Of a DNA stretch of 64,000 nucleotides, positions 23,471-31,826 are shown one piece after another. The translations under genes were made by a program, and so were the position numbers. Under the pieces are notes generated by a model. That model was not told the DNA's origin. It made no database searches and saw nothing but the letters and a program-made list of their open reading frames with translations. Each line of letters starts with the position of its first letter. The first letter of the stretch is position 1. The DNA is taken from contig NZ_JBNNGK010000015.1 of NCBI RefSeq assembly GCF_050268245.1, positions 30,731 to 94,730 on the forward strand, in the 5' to 3' direction. The stretch comes from JBNNGK01 sp050268245 (GTDB lineage Bacteria; Pseudomonadota; Gammaproteobacteria; Enterobacterales; Enterobacteriaceae).

Positions 23471-24781
23471 TTAGAGCAGTTTAAACCGATACTCTGCAAT
23501 GAACTCTGCACTTAAAGAGTGCGAGGTGCGGTAATTTCCCTCGGTTAATAGCGGGGTTTTATTGTGATTCTTATACGACCAGCCCTGACCGAACATGGCG
23601 AATAGGCTAAAGTTTTTTAACCCCGCTTGAGACGGCTTCCAGCGGGTAAATGCGTTAATCTCACCGGTGCGCACCGTTGTACCTTGATAATCGAATTGAC
23701 CATAGTTGCCCATTAGCCCGGCGATGAGATCTGCGCTCAGTCGGTATTCCAACTGGGTGGCTAACATGGTTTCGCCATCTCGCATATAATCCTCACCCGC
23801 ATAGGCCATTGAGGTAAACGTCCCACGTGAGTGTTTTGACAGGTGCCGGGGATAAAAGCCTAATTCGCCGTTTCCTTTTGGCACGCGCGTATGACCGATG
23901 CCCAGTTTGATACTCCAGCGAGGCTCCTGCCACTTGGCATCTATCGCATAATGGTTAGCGTGGCGATCAAAATGGCGTTTACCTAATGCCATCGCTTTAT
24001 ACGCGGCTTGGGCTTGCGTGGTGTAAATTTGGCTGCCAAGGGTAAGTTGGTCAGTAGCCTGATAACGTATGTGGGCGATTTGCCGGCGTAAATAATGATG
24101 TGCTTCACCATAGGCGAGTTGGCCACTGAATCTTGTGTCTTGATAAGCGATTTCCGTGCTGGCCAGATGATTGATATAGCGGCCATCATTGGTTTGTAAC
24201 CGTAAACTGTCGGGAGAGTTACGGTCGATAGAGCGCTCCACGTAAGCGCCTTTTAGTGAAAACCCTTGGTGTTTAATCCCCCCAGACCAACCTCGATAAG
24301 TTGTTGGAGATAAGCGATTTGATGTGGAGATCACGCCCTCATTACGTAACATTTGCCAACCTACGCGGGCATTAAGCTCAGTGTTACCGAGCGCGCCTTT
24401 CAGCTTGATCATGCGCTGGCCGAACTTACTGTATCCAGCCGCATTATGTTTGTTATTACCGCTGCCGTGATTATAAAGTACGCCGCGGGTATTAAAATAA
24501 TCGCTGGCCCCCAGTTTTGCCGCACCGTAATAATCCACATCAATACCGATAACATCGGCCAAATAGCCAGAGTGATAATTCAATGCCATTCCTTGCCCCC
24601 AAGCATTGTGAACCTCTTTGGGGTTAGCCGCATCTTCCTTCAAGTATTTCCAATAGTTTTTAACCGATATCTCTGATGTAGCCTGTTCGAAGAATGCAGT
24701 GTGGGTAATATCGTAATTAGCGCTAGCCATTAATGGTAGCGTTAATAAAACAATAAAATTTAATAGAGTGCTTCGGTTCAT
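23471..24781 (-). CDS. OprD-family outer membrane porin
   Basis: Outer-membrane beta-barrel of the OprD family, which in pseudomonads admits basic amino acids, peptides or carboxylic acids and in enterobacteria includes chitoporin. The 436 residues start with a Sec signal peptide (MNRSTLLNFIVLLTLPLMASA, cleavage near 21). They show the family features: NYWKYLKEDAANPKEVHNAWGQGMALNYHSGY near the N-terminus and alternating aromatic strands to the end (HSLSAEFIAEYRFKLL). It is not a close match to E. coli ChiP, so the substrate is open. It lies 101 bp behind the secreted phosphatase gene on the same strand and could share its transcript. Confidence 0.8.
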   Translation of the reverse strand: MNRSTLLNFIVLLTLPLMASANYDITHTAFFEQATSEISVKNYWKYLKEDAANPKEVHNAWGQGMALNYHSGYLADVIGIDVDYYGAAKLGASDYFNTRGVLYNHGSGNNKHNAAGYSKFGQRMIKLKGALGNTELNARVGWQMLRNEGVISTSNRLSPTTYRGWSGGIKHQGFSLKGAYVERSIDRNSPDSLRLQTNDGRYINHLASTEIAYQDTRFSGQLAYGEAHHYLRRQIAHIRYQATDQLTLGSQIYTTQAQAAYKAMALGKRHFDRHANHYAIDAKWQEPRWSIKLGIGHTRVPKGNGELGFYPRHLSKHSRGTFTSMAYAGEDYMRDGETMLATQLEYRLSADLIAGLMGNYGQFDYQGTTVRTGEINAFTRWKPSQAGLKNFSLFAMFGQGWSYKNHNKTPLLTEGNYRTSHSLSAEFIAEYRFKLL

Positions 24782-24882
24782 TTTCCAGTCCTTGGGTGCA
24801 GGGAACCAACGCCAGAAGCAGTGGATTTCCGGCGAGGTCTTATTTGAGACGGTAAACGAGATCTTTCAATGTCTTGTTTTTA

Positions 24883-25671
24883 TTATTTCGTGGCGTGTAA
24901 TATTTCTTTCCCTTTAGCGACATAACTCATATCGCCAATATCCGTTACCGTATACTTTCCATTTTGATAGGTTATTTTGACCACCGCAGCATTTTCCAGC
25001 GGCTTATTTTTGGCTTTATTATCCGTCATGTCGGAGATCATCATCATCATAGATAACCCCGAAGAGACCGCCAATATATTGTTATCACCGGATTTCAGGG
25101 CATCCTGCACCATGCGCTGTAGCGCTTGTTGCGTACGTTCTTTGACTTGCTGTGCGTTCTCTGCCTCTTTCTTATCGTCACTGCGGCTAATGGCATCCAC
25201 CATGGTAACGGCATCAATTTTATGTGCTGCTAATGCATTGAACATCGCGCTACCGGATGCCAACCCTAGCGTCTTGGCAGTGCGGTTCGCCATGTCGGCA
25301 TTCGGCAGCCCCTCGAAGCCCCCAAAGAATACTTCTCGTAACCCGGGTAATTCCGTTACGTTGGCGTCAGTTTTGCCCATTTCACCTAAGATAACCTTCA
25401 TGGTTTCACGTTGGCGCCCGGCATCACTGGTATAGTAATGACCAAATGGAATTCCCTTTAATCCCGCGCCGAGATAGCGTGCCGTTTCAATGCCGGATGG
25501 AGTCAGCGGTGAGTCGGCCCATCCTTGTACGCGATCGTAAGTATTCAAAATAGTTTTTCCATGGCGGGCAAAATAAATGGTGATGCTATCTGGTTCACTG
25601 GCAGTAACGTTAAATATGTTCATGGATGAAAGAATAAATACTGAAATCAGTAACCCGCTTTTTATTTTCAT
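24883..25671 (-). CDS. Secreted histidine phosphatase superfamily protein with an altered active site
   Basis: A branch-1 histidine phosphatase (phosphoglycerate-mutase-like) with a Sec signal peptide (MKIKSGLLISVFILSSMNIF, cleavage near residue 24), so probably periplasmic. The ATG at 25671 has AAGGAA six bases upstream; upstream in-frame codons have no such site. Of the 262 residues, His37 in the RHGKT motif, Arg86 (DAGRQRET) and Glu113 (LREVFFGGFEG) are present. The second catalytic His, normally in VSHG, is Ser204 (AVSSGLSMM). Activity may be weak or changed. It probably shares an mRNA with the OprD porin. A terminator-like hairpin lies in its leader. Confidence 0.82.
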   Translation of the reverse strand: MKIKSGLLISVFILSSMNIFNVTASEPDSITIYFARHGKTILNTYDRVQGWADSPLTPSGIETARYLGAGLKGIPFGHYYTSDAGRQRETMKVILGEMGKTDANVTELPGLREVFFGGFEGLPNADMANRTAKTLGLASGSAMFNALAAHKIDAVTMVDAISRSDDKKEAENAQQVKERTQQALQRMVQDALKSGDNNILAVSSGLSMMMMISDMTDNKAKNKPLENAAVVKITYQNGKYTVTDIGDMSYVAKGKEILHATK

Positions 25672-25750
25672 AAATATTCCTTGGTCAAAGTGGTTGCAAC
25701 ATGATGGATTATTTCTATTAATGTTTTCTGACCGTGAGAAAATTACTGCA

Positions 25751-25799
25751 AAAAAAAACCCAAACCGATGACAGCTTATTGTCATTAGGTTTGGGTTTT
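25751..25799 (-). terminator. Terminator-like hairpin in the phosphatase gene leader (possible attenuator)
   Basis: AAAACCCAAACC (25755-25766) pairs with GGTTTGGGTTTT (25788-25799), and the stem continues inside with ATGACA/TGTCAT. On the minus strand it runs into eight T. The phosphatase ATG lies about 80 nt further on. No minus-strand gene precedes it, so it is either a leader attenuator or the end of an unseen short transcript. Confidence 0.6.
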
Positions 25800-26149
25800 G
25801 CCTGTTGAATAACAGTAACAATCCACTTGATGCTTAAAATAACACCACAAAATAAAGAAGGGAAAGGGAAGCGTATTAATATTGTTTGAAAACGTGATAA
25901 CTCTCTCGTTTTCCCGCAGAGAGTACCGACAAAGCAGTGAGGCGATGTGACTGTTGGCATTGGGCGGATGACTGCCTCCCGAGTGAAATGCTTACGGATT
26001 TAGGTGTCGTTTTGGCTGCCATCTCAGGTAGGAGATGAGTTTATGCTGAGTATTTGATTAATCGACATTTTTATACTTAATTATCATTGGGCCGCGTGAT
26101 ATACCACATACTTAGCGCGAAATTATTTTGTGTCTGCCCGCATTTTGGG

Positions 26150-26172
26150 TTACATGTTGTTAACAAATGTAA
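26150..26172. promoter_or_regulatory. Near-palindromic operator candidate upstream of the AGCS symporter gene
   Basis: Outer arms TTACAT and ATGTAA enclose the palindrome TTGTTAACAA, 42 bp before the start codon. It looks like a regulator site; the regulator is unknown. Confidence 0.4.
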
Positions 26173-26213
26173 GTGGTATTTTAACAAGAAGCACTTAACA
26201 GCAGGGGGAATGG

Positions 26214-27584
26214 ATGGATTGGGTGATAGCGGGGTTGTCTGCCATTAATGGTGTCGTTTGGGGTGTTCCAATGCTGATTGGCATTTTGGGCATCGGTATC
26301 TTTTTGCAGTTTCGGCTGGCATTTTTGCCGATTCGACGATTAGGTACAGGGTTTAAATTACTGTTTGAACGCAATCAGAATCGGGGTGATGGGCAAATTT
26401 CCCCCTTTAATGCGCTGATGACCGCGCTGTCTGCCACCATAGGTACCGGTAATATTGCCGGTGTGGCGACGGCGGTCGTGCTTGGCGGGCCCGGCGCGTT
26501 ATTTTGGATGTGGATCACTGCATTAGTGGGGATGGCGACCAAATACTCCGAAGCGGTACTGGCCGTTCGTTATCGTGAAGTTGACTCACGCGGCCATTTT
26601 GTTGGCGGGCCGATGTATTACATTAAGCACGGCTTAGGCAAAAAGTGGATGTGGCTGGGGACGCTGTTTGCGTTCTTTGGCAGCATTGCGGGCTTTGGTA
26701 TTGGCAATACCGTGCAGGCTAACTCGATCGCCGATGCATTAAACAGCAACTTTGGTATTTCAACCACGGTAACGGCCGCGGTATTGGTTGTTTTGGTGAG
26801 TGCCGTGTTGATTGGGGGAATTAAGCGGATTGCCGATGTGGCGGGCAAACTGGTGCCATTAATGACAGTGAGCTACTTCGGCGCCGGTATTATCGTCCTT
26901 GGGATGAACGTTTCCGAAATCCCTGCCGCATTTTCATTGATCATTACTTCAGCCTTTACGCCGGTTGCGGCACAAGGCGGCTTTGCGGGGGCGGCGGTAT
27001 GGGCAGCGATTCGCTTCGGTGTGGCTCGTGGGGTCTTCTCTAATGAGGCGGGGCTCGGTAGTGCGCCCATTGCGCATGCGGCAGCGAAAACGCAAAACCC
27101 GATTCGCCAGGGCTTAATCGCCATGCTCGGCACATTCATTGATACGATTATTGTTTGTTCTGTCACTGGCCTGACGATCATTATCAGTGGTAAATGGATA
27201 AGTGGTGAAACCGGAGCGACACTCACGTCGTCCGCTTTCTCATCGATATTACCGGGTGGTAATTATATTGTTGCGGTGGCGCTGGCGATTTTTGCCTTTA
27301 CGACCATTCTTGGCTGGAGTTTTTATGGTGAGAAATGCATTCAATATCTGTTCGGGCCAAAATTGATCGTGCCTTTCCGCATTGCTTGGATTGTGGCGTT
27401 ACCAATTGGGGCCACGCAATCGCTGGAGTTCGTCTGGTTATTGGCCGATACGCTGAATGCGATGATGGCGATTCCTAACCTAATTGCTTTGGCATTGTTA
27501 AGCCCGGTGGTTTATCGCCTGACGCGTGAGCACATTAATAATGTGAATGATTCTGTGCCGATGGAAAAGAACAGCAATCAATAA
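26214..27584 (+). CDS. AGCS-family sodium:alanine/glycine symporter
   Basis: Inner-membrane symporter of the alanine or glycine:cation symporter family (AlsT/DagA/YaaJ type). The 456 residues show family signatures: NPFNALMTALSAT-like region (SPFNALMTALSATIGTGNIAGVATAV), GPGALFWMWITALVGMATKYSEA, GGPMYYIKHGLGKKW, VFSNEAGLGSAPIAHAAAKT, and GWSFYGEKCIQYLFG near the C-terminus. About ten membrane spans can be followed. AGGGGG stands just before the ATG at 26214; an ATG at 26210 is out of frame. It has its own terminator. Substrate (alanine, glycine or other) cannot be fixed by sequence. Confidence 0.9.
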   Translation: MDWVIAGLSAINGVVWGVPMLIGILGIGIFLQFRLAFLPIRRLGTGFKLLFERNQNRGDGQISPFNALMTALSATIGTGNIAGVATAVVLGGPGALFWMWITALVGMATKYSEAVLAVRYREVDSRGHFVGGPMYYIKHGLGKKWMWLGTLFAFFGSIAGFGIGNTVQANSIADALNSNFGISTTVTAAVLVVLVSAVLIGGIKRIADVAGKLVPLMTVSYFGAGIIVLGMNVSEIPAAFSLIITSAFTPVAAQGGFAGAAVWAAIRFGVARGVFSNEAGLGSAPIAHAAAKTQNPIRQGLIAMLGTFIDTIIVCSVTGLTIIISGKWISGETGATLTSSAFSSILPGGNYIVAVALAIFAFTTILGWSFYGEKCIQYLFGPKLIVPFRIAWIVALPIGATQSLEFVWLLADTLNAMMAIPNLIALALLSPVVYRLTREHINNVNDSVPMEKNSNQ

Positions 27585-27602
27585 TGTGATGGAGCAAGTA
27601 GT

Positions 27603-27630
27603 GGGGCAGCTTTGGCTGCCCCTTATGTTT
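27603..27630 (+). terminator. Rho-independent terminator of the AGCS gene
   Basis: GGGGCAGC-TTTG-GCTGCCCC, a perfect 8-bp stem, then TTATGTTT. The T-run is interrupted but the stem is strong. Confidence 0.75.
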
Positions 27631-27755
27631 ATACCTTCATACTTCACGTTGCTTGGGTGTTGGCTGCCTTCTTTCACCCTGGTCACATAGTTGGCTATGC
27701 TCCTAGGGACTCATTCAGTTTCCGCCTACAAGCAACTCGAATTATTTTGGGTATA
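27630..27755. repeat. ERIC element (enterobacterial repetitive intergenic consensus)
   Basis: A 126-bp imperfect palindrome with ends TATACC and GGGTATA. Internal words are characteristic of ERIC: CATACTTCACGTTGC, GTTGGCTGCCTTC, GTCACATAGTTGGCTATGCTCCTAGGGA and AACTCGAATTATTTTGGG. It lies between the convergent AGCS and speD genes. Its right end reaches into speD and supplies the last codons and stop of that gene. Confidence 0.88.
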
Positions 27756-28547
27756 TACGTGCGGAATGTTTCGCCCGTAATAGATCTCCTGCATCTCTCT
27801 CCACAGCAGATCGGTAATCCTTTGCCGTTCTTGCTCACTCAACTGTTCCGGTTTCGCGTTAAACAGGTAGTGTTTCAGATCGAAATCTTTCAGTAGCATC
27901 TTGGTATGGAAGATATTTTCCTGATAAACGTTGACGTCCATCATGTGGTACAGCGACTTCATATCATCCGACATAAAGTTCTGGATCGAATTGATCTCAT
28001 GATCGATGTAATGTTTCACGCCATTGACGTCACGGGTAAACCCGCGCACGCGGTAATCCATGGTGACGATATCCGATTCTAATTGGTGGATCAGATAGTT
28101 CAGCGCTTTCAGCGGGGATATCACCCCACAGGTTGACACCTCAATATCGGCACGAAAGGTGCACAAACCGCCTTCAGGATGGCTTTCTGGATAGGTGTGA
28201 ACACAAATGTGGCTTTTATCTAGGTGCGCAACGACCGTATTGGGTAATGGGCCGGGATGTTCTGAGGTATCGACATCGTTGGGATCGACAGGTTCTTCGC
28301 TGACCAGAATGGTGACGCTAGCACCTTGTGGTTCATAGTCCTGCCGGGCGATGTTCAAAATATTGGCGCCAATAATCGAGCAGGTTTCGCTGAGGATCTC
28401 GGTCAGGCGGTTGGCATTATACTGTTCGTCAATGTAGGCGATATAGCCGTCGCGGTCATCCGCGGTCTTGGCGTAACAAATATCGTAAATACAAAAACTC
28501 AGGCTTTTGGTCAGATTATTGAAGCCGTGCAGTTTCAGCTTTTGCAA
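27726..28547 (-). CDS. speD: S-adenosylmethionine decarboxylase proenzyme
   Basis: Pyruvoyl enzyme that makes decarboxylated S-adenosylmethionine, the aminopropyl donor for spermidine. Self-cleavage before Ser112 in HLDKSHICVHTYPE creates the pyruvoyl group. The product is 273 residues, nine more than E. coli SpeD (264). After the usual end EIYYGRNIPHV it continues YTQNNSSCL, encoded by the ERIC element that also provides the TAG stop. The start is TTG (28547) behind a perfect GGAGGTG seven bases upstream. It follows speE by 26 bp as in E. coli. Confidence 0.95.
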   Translation of the reverse strand: MQKLKLHGFNNLTKSLSFCIYDICYAKTADDRDGYIAYIDEQYNANRLTEILSETCSIIGANILNIARQDYEPQGASVTILVSEEPVDPNDVDTSEHPGPLPNTVVAHLDKSHICVHTYPESHPEGGLCTFRADIEVSTCGVISPLKALNYLIHQLESDIVTMDYRVRGFTRDVNGVKHYIDHEINSIQNFMSDDMKSLYHMMDVNVYQENIFHTKMLLKDFDLKHYLFNAKPEQLSEQERQRITDLLWREMQEIYYGRNIPHVYTQNNSSCL

Positions 28548-28573
28548 TTTGGTTCACCTCCTTTAACGTCTTA

Positions 28574-29431
28574 CTAAATGTTTAGAGCGTTGAGTAAATA
28601 TTGTGGCAGGGCAAAGCTGCCAGTATGGATTGCCGGATTGTAATAACGGCAGTGTAAACCGCTTTGGTTAAAGCGTTGTTGCAGCGTAGCCATATCGAGC
28701 TGGCGTAGCGCCGGGTTTTGGCTGGCCCAAGCAAAGGTCATGATGCCACCGTAATAGGTCGGGATTGCCGCCTGATAGAAGCTGACGTCTGTAAAGTACG
28801 GGCTGAGGCGGGTGTGGCTGTTGATGGCCTCATCCTGCTGCAAGAAGCACACGCCGTTTTGCGCCACAAAGATACCACCTTCGTTCAGGCAGCGTGCGCA
28901 GCCTTCATAGAACGCCGAGGTGAACAAACTTTCACCGGGTCCGATCGGATCGGTGCAGTCAGAGATAATCACATCGAATTTTTCATCGGTCTGATTAACA
29001 AAGTTAACGCCGTCGTCAATCACCAGCTTAAAGCGCGGATCGTCATACGCTCCCGCATTATGGTTTGGTAAATATTGGCGACAGAATGTCACCACGCCGG
29101 CATCAATTTCTACCATCGTGATTTGCTCAACGCCTTGGTGTCGGCTGACTTCACGCAGCATAGCACCGTCACCGCCACCGATAATCAGCACTTTTTTGGC
29201 GTGGCCGTGTGCCAACAACGGCACATGCGTCATCATCTCGTGATAGATAAACTCATCGCGTTCGGTGGTTTGCACCACGCCGTCGAGCGCCATCACCCGT
29301 CCCAGCACCGGGTTTTCAAAAATGACCAAATCCTGATGCTCGGTTTTCTCGCGGTACAGTACGTTTTCTACCGAAAAGTACTGGCCGAAGTTGGCATGTA
29401 ACGTTTCATACCAAATTTCTTTTTGCGTCAT
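28574..29431 (-). CDS. speE: Spermidine synthase
   Basis: Transfers the aminopropyl group of decarboxylated S-adenosylmethionine to putrescine. The 285-residue product has the polyamine-synthase signature: GGGDGAMLREVSRH (nucleotide loop), MVEIDAGVV, and SDCTDPIGPGESLFTSAFYEG with the catalytic Asp. Length is close to E. coli SpeE (288). It is the first gene of the speE-speD operon, and the substrate putrescine is supplied by speA and speB, encoded at 58-61 kb of this window. Confidence 0.97.
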   Translation of the reverse strand: MTQKEIWYETLHANFGQYFSVENVLYREKTEHQDLVIFENPVLGRVMALDGVVQTTERDEFIYHEMMTHVPLLAHGHAKKVLIIGGGDGAMLREVSRHQGVEQITMVEIDAGVVTFCRQYLPNHNAGAYDDPRFKLVIDDGVNFVNQTDEKFDVIISDCTDPIGPGESLFTSAFYEGCARCLNEGGIFVAQNGVCFLQQDEAINSHTRLSPYFTDVSFYQAAIPTYYGGIMTFAWASQNPALRQLDMATLQQRFNQSGLHCRYYNPAIHTGSFALPQYLLNALNI

Positions 29432-29564
29432 GTCGGGTTACTCCGTAATAACAGCCATGAAAAATTGGCGCAACATCATAGCTAACTCTACCTGCGGTTG
29501 CACGGCTGAATTTCAATCAAGTGGGGAGGATAACGGGAGGAGGGCGGCCAGATATCGGCCGCGT

Positions 29565-29915
29565 TTAGTTGGCGTAGGCCAGCAGGCTTAGCGAGTCGCG
29601 CGCCAAGGATTTGCACTTTTTAGCGGTAGGTATCGCAATACCACTGAGATCGCGGTAGCTGGCTTCGCCCAGGGCCTTCATATTGAAGCTATTATAATTG
29701 CTGAGGTCCCAGCGGTTTTGCTGAGCAAAGTAAACGATCGCGCGTTTGACTTGGAAGTTTGGCAAATCGTTATAGCCACATTCGTTCTTCAAATAAACGA
29801 ACACGGTGGTCAGATCGGCGAGCTCTTCTGCCTCTGATTCATCCAGCGCCAAACTGGCGTTAGAAAACCCCAGCGTGGTCAGCAACAGTAGCGATATCGT
29901 TGTTTTTTTCATCAT
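29565..29915 (-). CDS. yacC: YacC family pilotin-like periplasmic protein
   Basis: Small exported protein (116 residues) with signal peptide MMKKTTISLLLLTTLGFSNASLA, followed by the conserved core ESEAEELADLTTVFVYLKNECGY and AQQNRWDLSNYNSFNMKALGE...YRDLSGI. This is collinear with E. coli YacC, whose family resembles secretion pilotins. Function is not established. Two adjacent ATGs exist (29915 and 29912); the first has AGG at a reasonable distance. It sits downstream of speE's promoter side and is divergent from cueO, the E. coli arrangement. Confidence 0.88.
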   Translation of the reverse strand: MMKKTTISLLLLTTLGFSNASLALDESEAEELADLTTVFVYLKNECGYNDLPNFQVKRAIVYFAQQNRWDLSNYNSFNMKALGEASYRDLSGIAIPTAKKCKSLARDSLSLLAYAN

Positions 29916-29986
29916 GAAAATAGACCTGTGTGTTGTTGGCAAACGTTATCACACTTGTCGCGGAAGGCACCAAACTTTATTAATAC

Positions 29987-30017
29987 TTGACCTTCCGCTT
30001 GGGGGAAGGTTTAGGCT
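29987..30017 (+). promoter_or_regulatory. CueR-activated promoter of cueO
   Basis: The -35 TTGACC (29987-29992) and -10 TAGGCT (30012-30017) are separated by 19 bp. The spacer holds the dyad ACCTTCC-N7-GGAAGGT. The long spacer and this dyad are the classic MerR-family arrangement for the copper sensor CueR. Confidence 0.9.
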
Positions 30018-30056
30018 GGCCCGTCGAGCTATATCACTCAGTAAAGGGAGCCACAA

Positions 30057-31646
30057 ATGTTACGCCGTGATTTTATTAAATTGACCGCCGCATTGGGTGC
30101 AGCAAGTGCATTGCCACTATGGAGCCGTGCCGCTTGGGCTGCCGATTTTCCTGCCCTGCCTATCCCGCCATTGTTAACGCCTAACGCGCAAGGAAAGCTG
30201 GCGTTGACGCTGCAAACCGGTGAAATGAACTGGTTACCGAACGCGGCCACCAAAACCTGGGGGGTCAACGGTGCCCTGTTGGGGCCTGCGGTACGTTTGC
30301 AACGCGGTCAACCGGTTACGGTAGACATCAACAATAACCTGCCGGAAGTGAGCACCGTGCATTGGCATGGTCTTGAGATCCCGGGTGACGTTGATGGTGG
30401 CCCACATGCGCTGATCCAACCGTCGACTCGCCGTACCGTCAGCTTTACTGTCGATCAACCGGCTGCCACCTGTTGGTTCCATCCACATACTCACGGTAAA
30501 ACGGGCCAACAAGTGATGATGGGGCTGGGGGGATTGGTGCTGGTGGAGGACGAGGAAAGCGCAACGTTACCGCTGCCAAAAAGCTGGGGAAAAGACGATA
30601 TTCCGGTGATCTTGCAGGACAAGCGGCTGGGAAAAGACGCGCAAATTGAATATCAGCTCGATGTCATGAGTGCAGCGGTTGGCTGGTTTGGCGACCGCAT
30701 GTTCACTAATGGTGCGCAATACCCGCAGCATGTCGCACCGCGCGGTTGGTTGCGTCTGCGTTTGCTCAATGGTTGCAACGCGCGTTCGCTCAACGTGGCG
30801 GCGAGTGATAATCGTCCTTTATATGTGATCGCCAGTGATGGCGGCTTCCTTAACGAGCCGGTGAAGCTGACAGAATTACCCATGTTGATGGGGGAACGTT
30901 TTGAAGTGTTGGTTGATACCCGTGACGGCAAACCTTTCGACATTGTTACTTTGCCGGTAACGCAGATGGGGATGACGCTGGCACCGTTCGATCACCCTTT
31001 GCCTGTGTTGCGTATTCAGCCCTCTTTGGAGCAGGGGATGACATCTCTGCCTGACAGCCTGGTCAAATTACCGGTGCTGCCTGCCGTGGCGGGTATTCAA
31101 GAGCGTTGGCTGCAACTGATGATGGATCCGAAGCTTGATATGTTGGGCATGAAAGCGCTGATGGATCGTTACGGTCATCAGGCGATGGCTGGCATGAGTA
31201 TGGACCACGGTCATATGCAAGGCATGGATCACGGCAACATGCAGGGAATGGATCATGGCAAGATGCAAGGGATGAATCATGCGCAGACGCCGTTTGATTT
31301 TAGCCATGGCAACAAGATCAATGGTAAAGCCTTTGATATGAATAAACCTATGTTCGCGGCTAAACGCGGGCAGTATGAGAAATGGACCATTTCCGGTGAA
31401 GGCGACATGATGCTGCATCCCTTCCATATTCATGGTACCCAGTTCCGTATTCTGACAGAAAACGGCCAACCGCCAGCGGCACACCGTGCAGGTTGGAAAG
31501 ACACGGTGCGTGTAGAAGGGGCGCGCAGCGAAGTGCTGGTGAAGTTCAATCACCTGGCCAGTGCCGAAAATGCCTATATGGCACACTGCCATCTGCTTGA
31601 ACACGAAGATACTGGCATGATGTTGGGCTTCACCGTCGACGCTTAA
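30057..31646 (+). CDS. cueO: Multicopper oxidase CueO
   Basis: Periplasmic cuprous oxidase that detoxifies Cu(I). The 529-residue product has a Tat signal (MLRRDFIKLTAALGAASALP). Three cupredoxin domains carry copper-ligand motifs HWHG, CWFHPHTHG, HPFHIHG and the C-terminal HCHLLEHEDTGMM. A Met/His-rich insert (about residues 376-405) contains repeated MQGMDHG units, typical of CueO and thought to bind extra copper. The gene is driven by a CueR promoter and lies between yacC and hpt as in E. coli. Confidence 0.97.
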   Translation: MLRRDFIKLTAALGAASALPLWSRAAWAADFPALPIPPLLTPNAQGKLALTLQTGEMNWLPNAATKTWGVNGALLGPAVRLQRGQPVTVDINNNLPEVSTVHWHGLEIPGDVDGGPHALIQPSTRRTVSFTVDQPAATCWFHPHTHGKTGQQVMMGLGGLVLVEDEESATLPLPKSWGKDDIPVILQDKRLGKDAQIEYQLDVMSAAVGWFGDRMFTNGAQYPQHVAPRGWLRLRLLNGCNARSLNVAASDNRPLYVIASDGGFLNEPVKLTELPMLMGERFEVLVDTRDGKPFDIVTLPVTQMGMTLAPFDHPLPVLRIQPSLEQGMTSLPDSLVKLPVLPAVAGIQERWLQLMMDPKLDMLGMKALMDRYGHQAMAGMSMDHGHMQGMDHGNMQGMDHGKMQGMNHAQTPFDFSHGNKINGKAFDMNKPMFAAKRGQYEKWTISGEGDMMLHPFHIHGTQFRILTENGQPPAAHRAGWKDTVRVEGARSEVLVKFNHLASAENAYMAHCHLLEHEDTGMMLGFTVDA

Positions 31647-31826
31647 TATCGCCGCCGTAGCGCGGTTTGCAGTAGGTATTGGCCAGTGGTTTCGCGGAGT
31701 TTACCGCTGCGTGACCTGTACGTTTGGCAATACATCAAAGAAAGTGATGGCGACGCACTCGCGTCGCCTCCGCAGTCAGGCTATGTTAAACTCTGCGCCT
31801 TTCTTCCGGCAACTGACCTGAAAACT

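Larger units (their letters stand above)
25672..26213. other. Divergent intergenic region between the phosphatase and AGCS genes
   Basis: 542 bp without a gene. It contains a strong hairpin (25755-25799) in the phosphatase leader, a 7-bp inverted repeat ACTCTCT/AGAGAGT at 25900-25924, GCATT...AAATGC around 25958-25990, and a near-palindrome upstream of the AGCS gene. I looked for glycine and lysine riboswitch signatures and did not find them. Confidence 0.5.

Noticed and set aside
25930..26050. Glycine or lysine riboswitch upstream of the AGCS gene
   Set aside because: I did not find the conserved core words of either class on the plus strand; only unspecific inverted repeats are seen.
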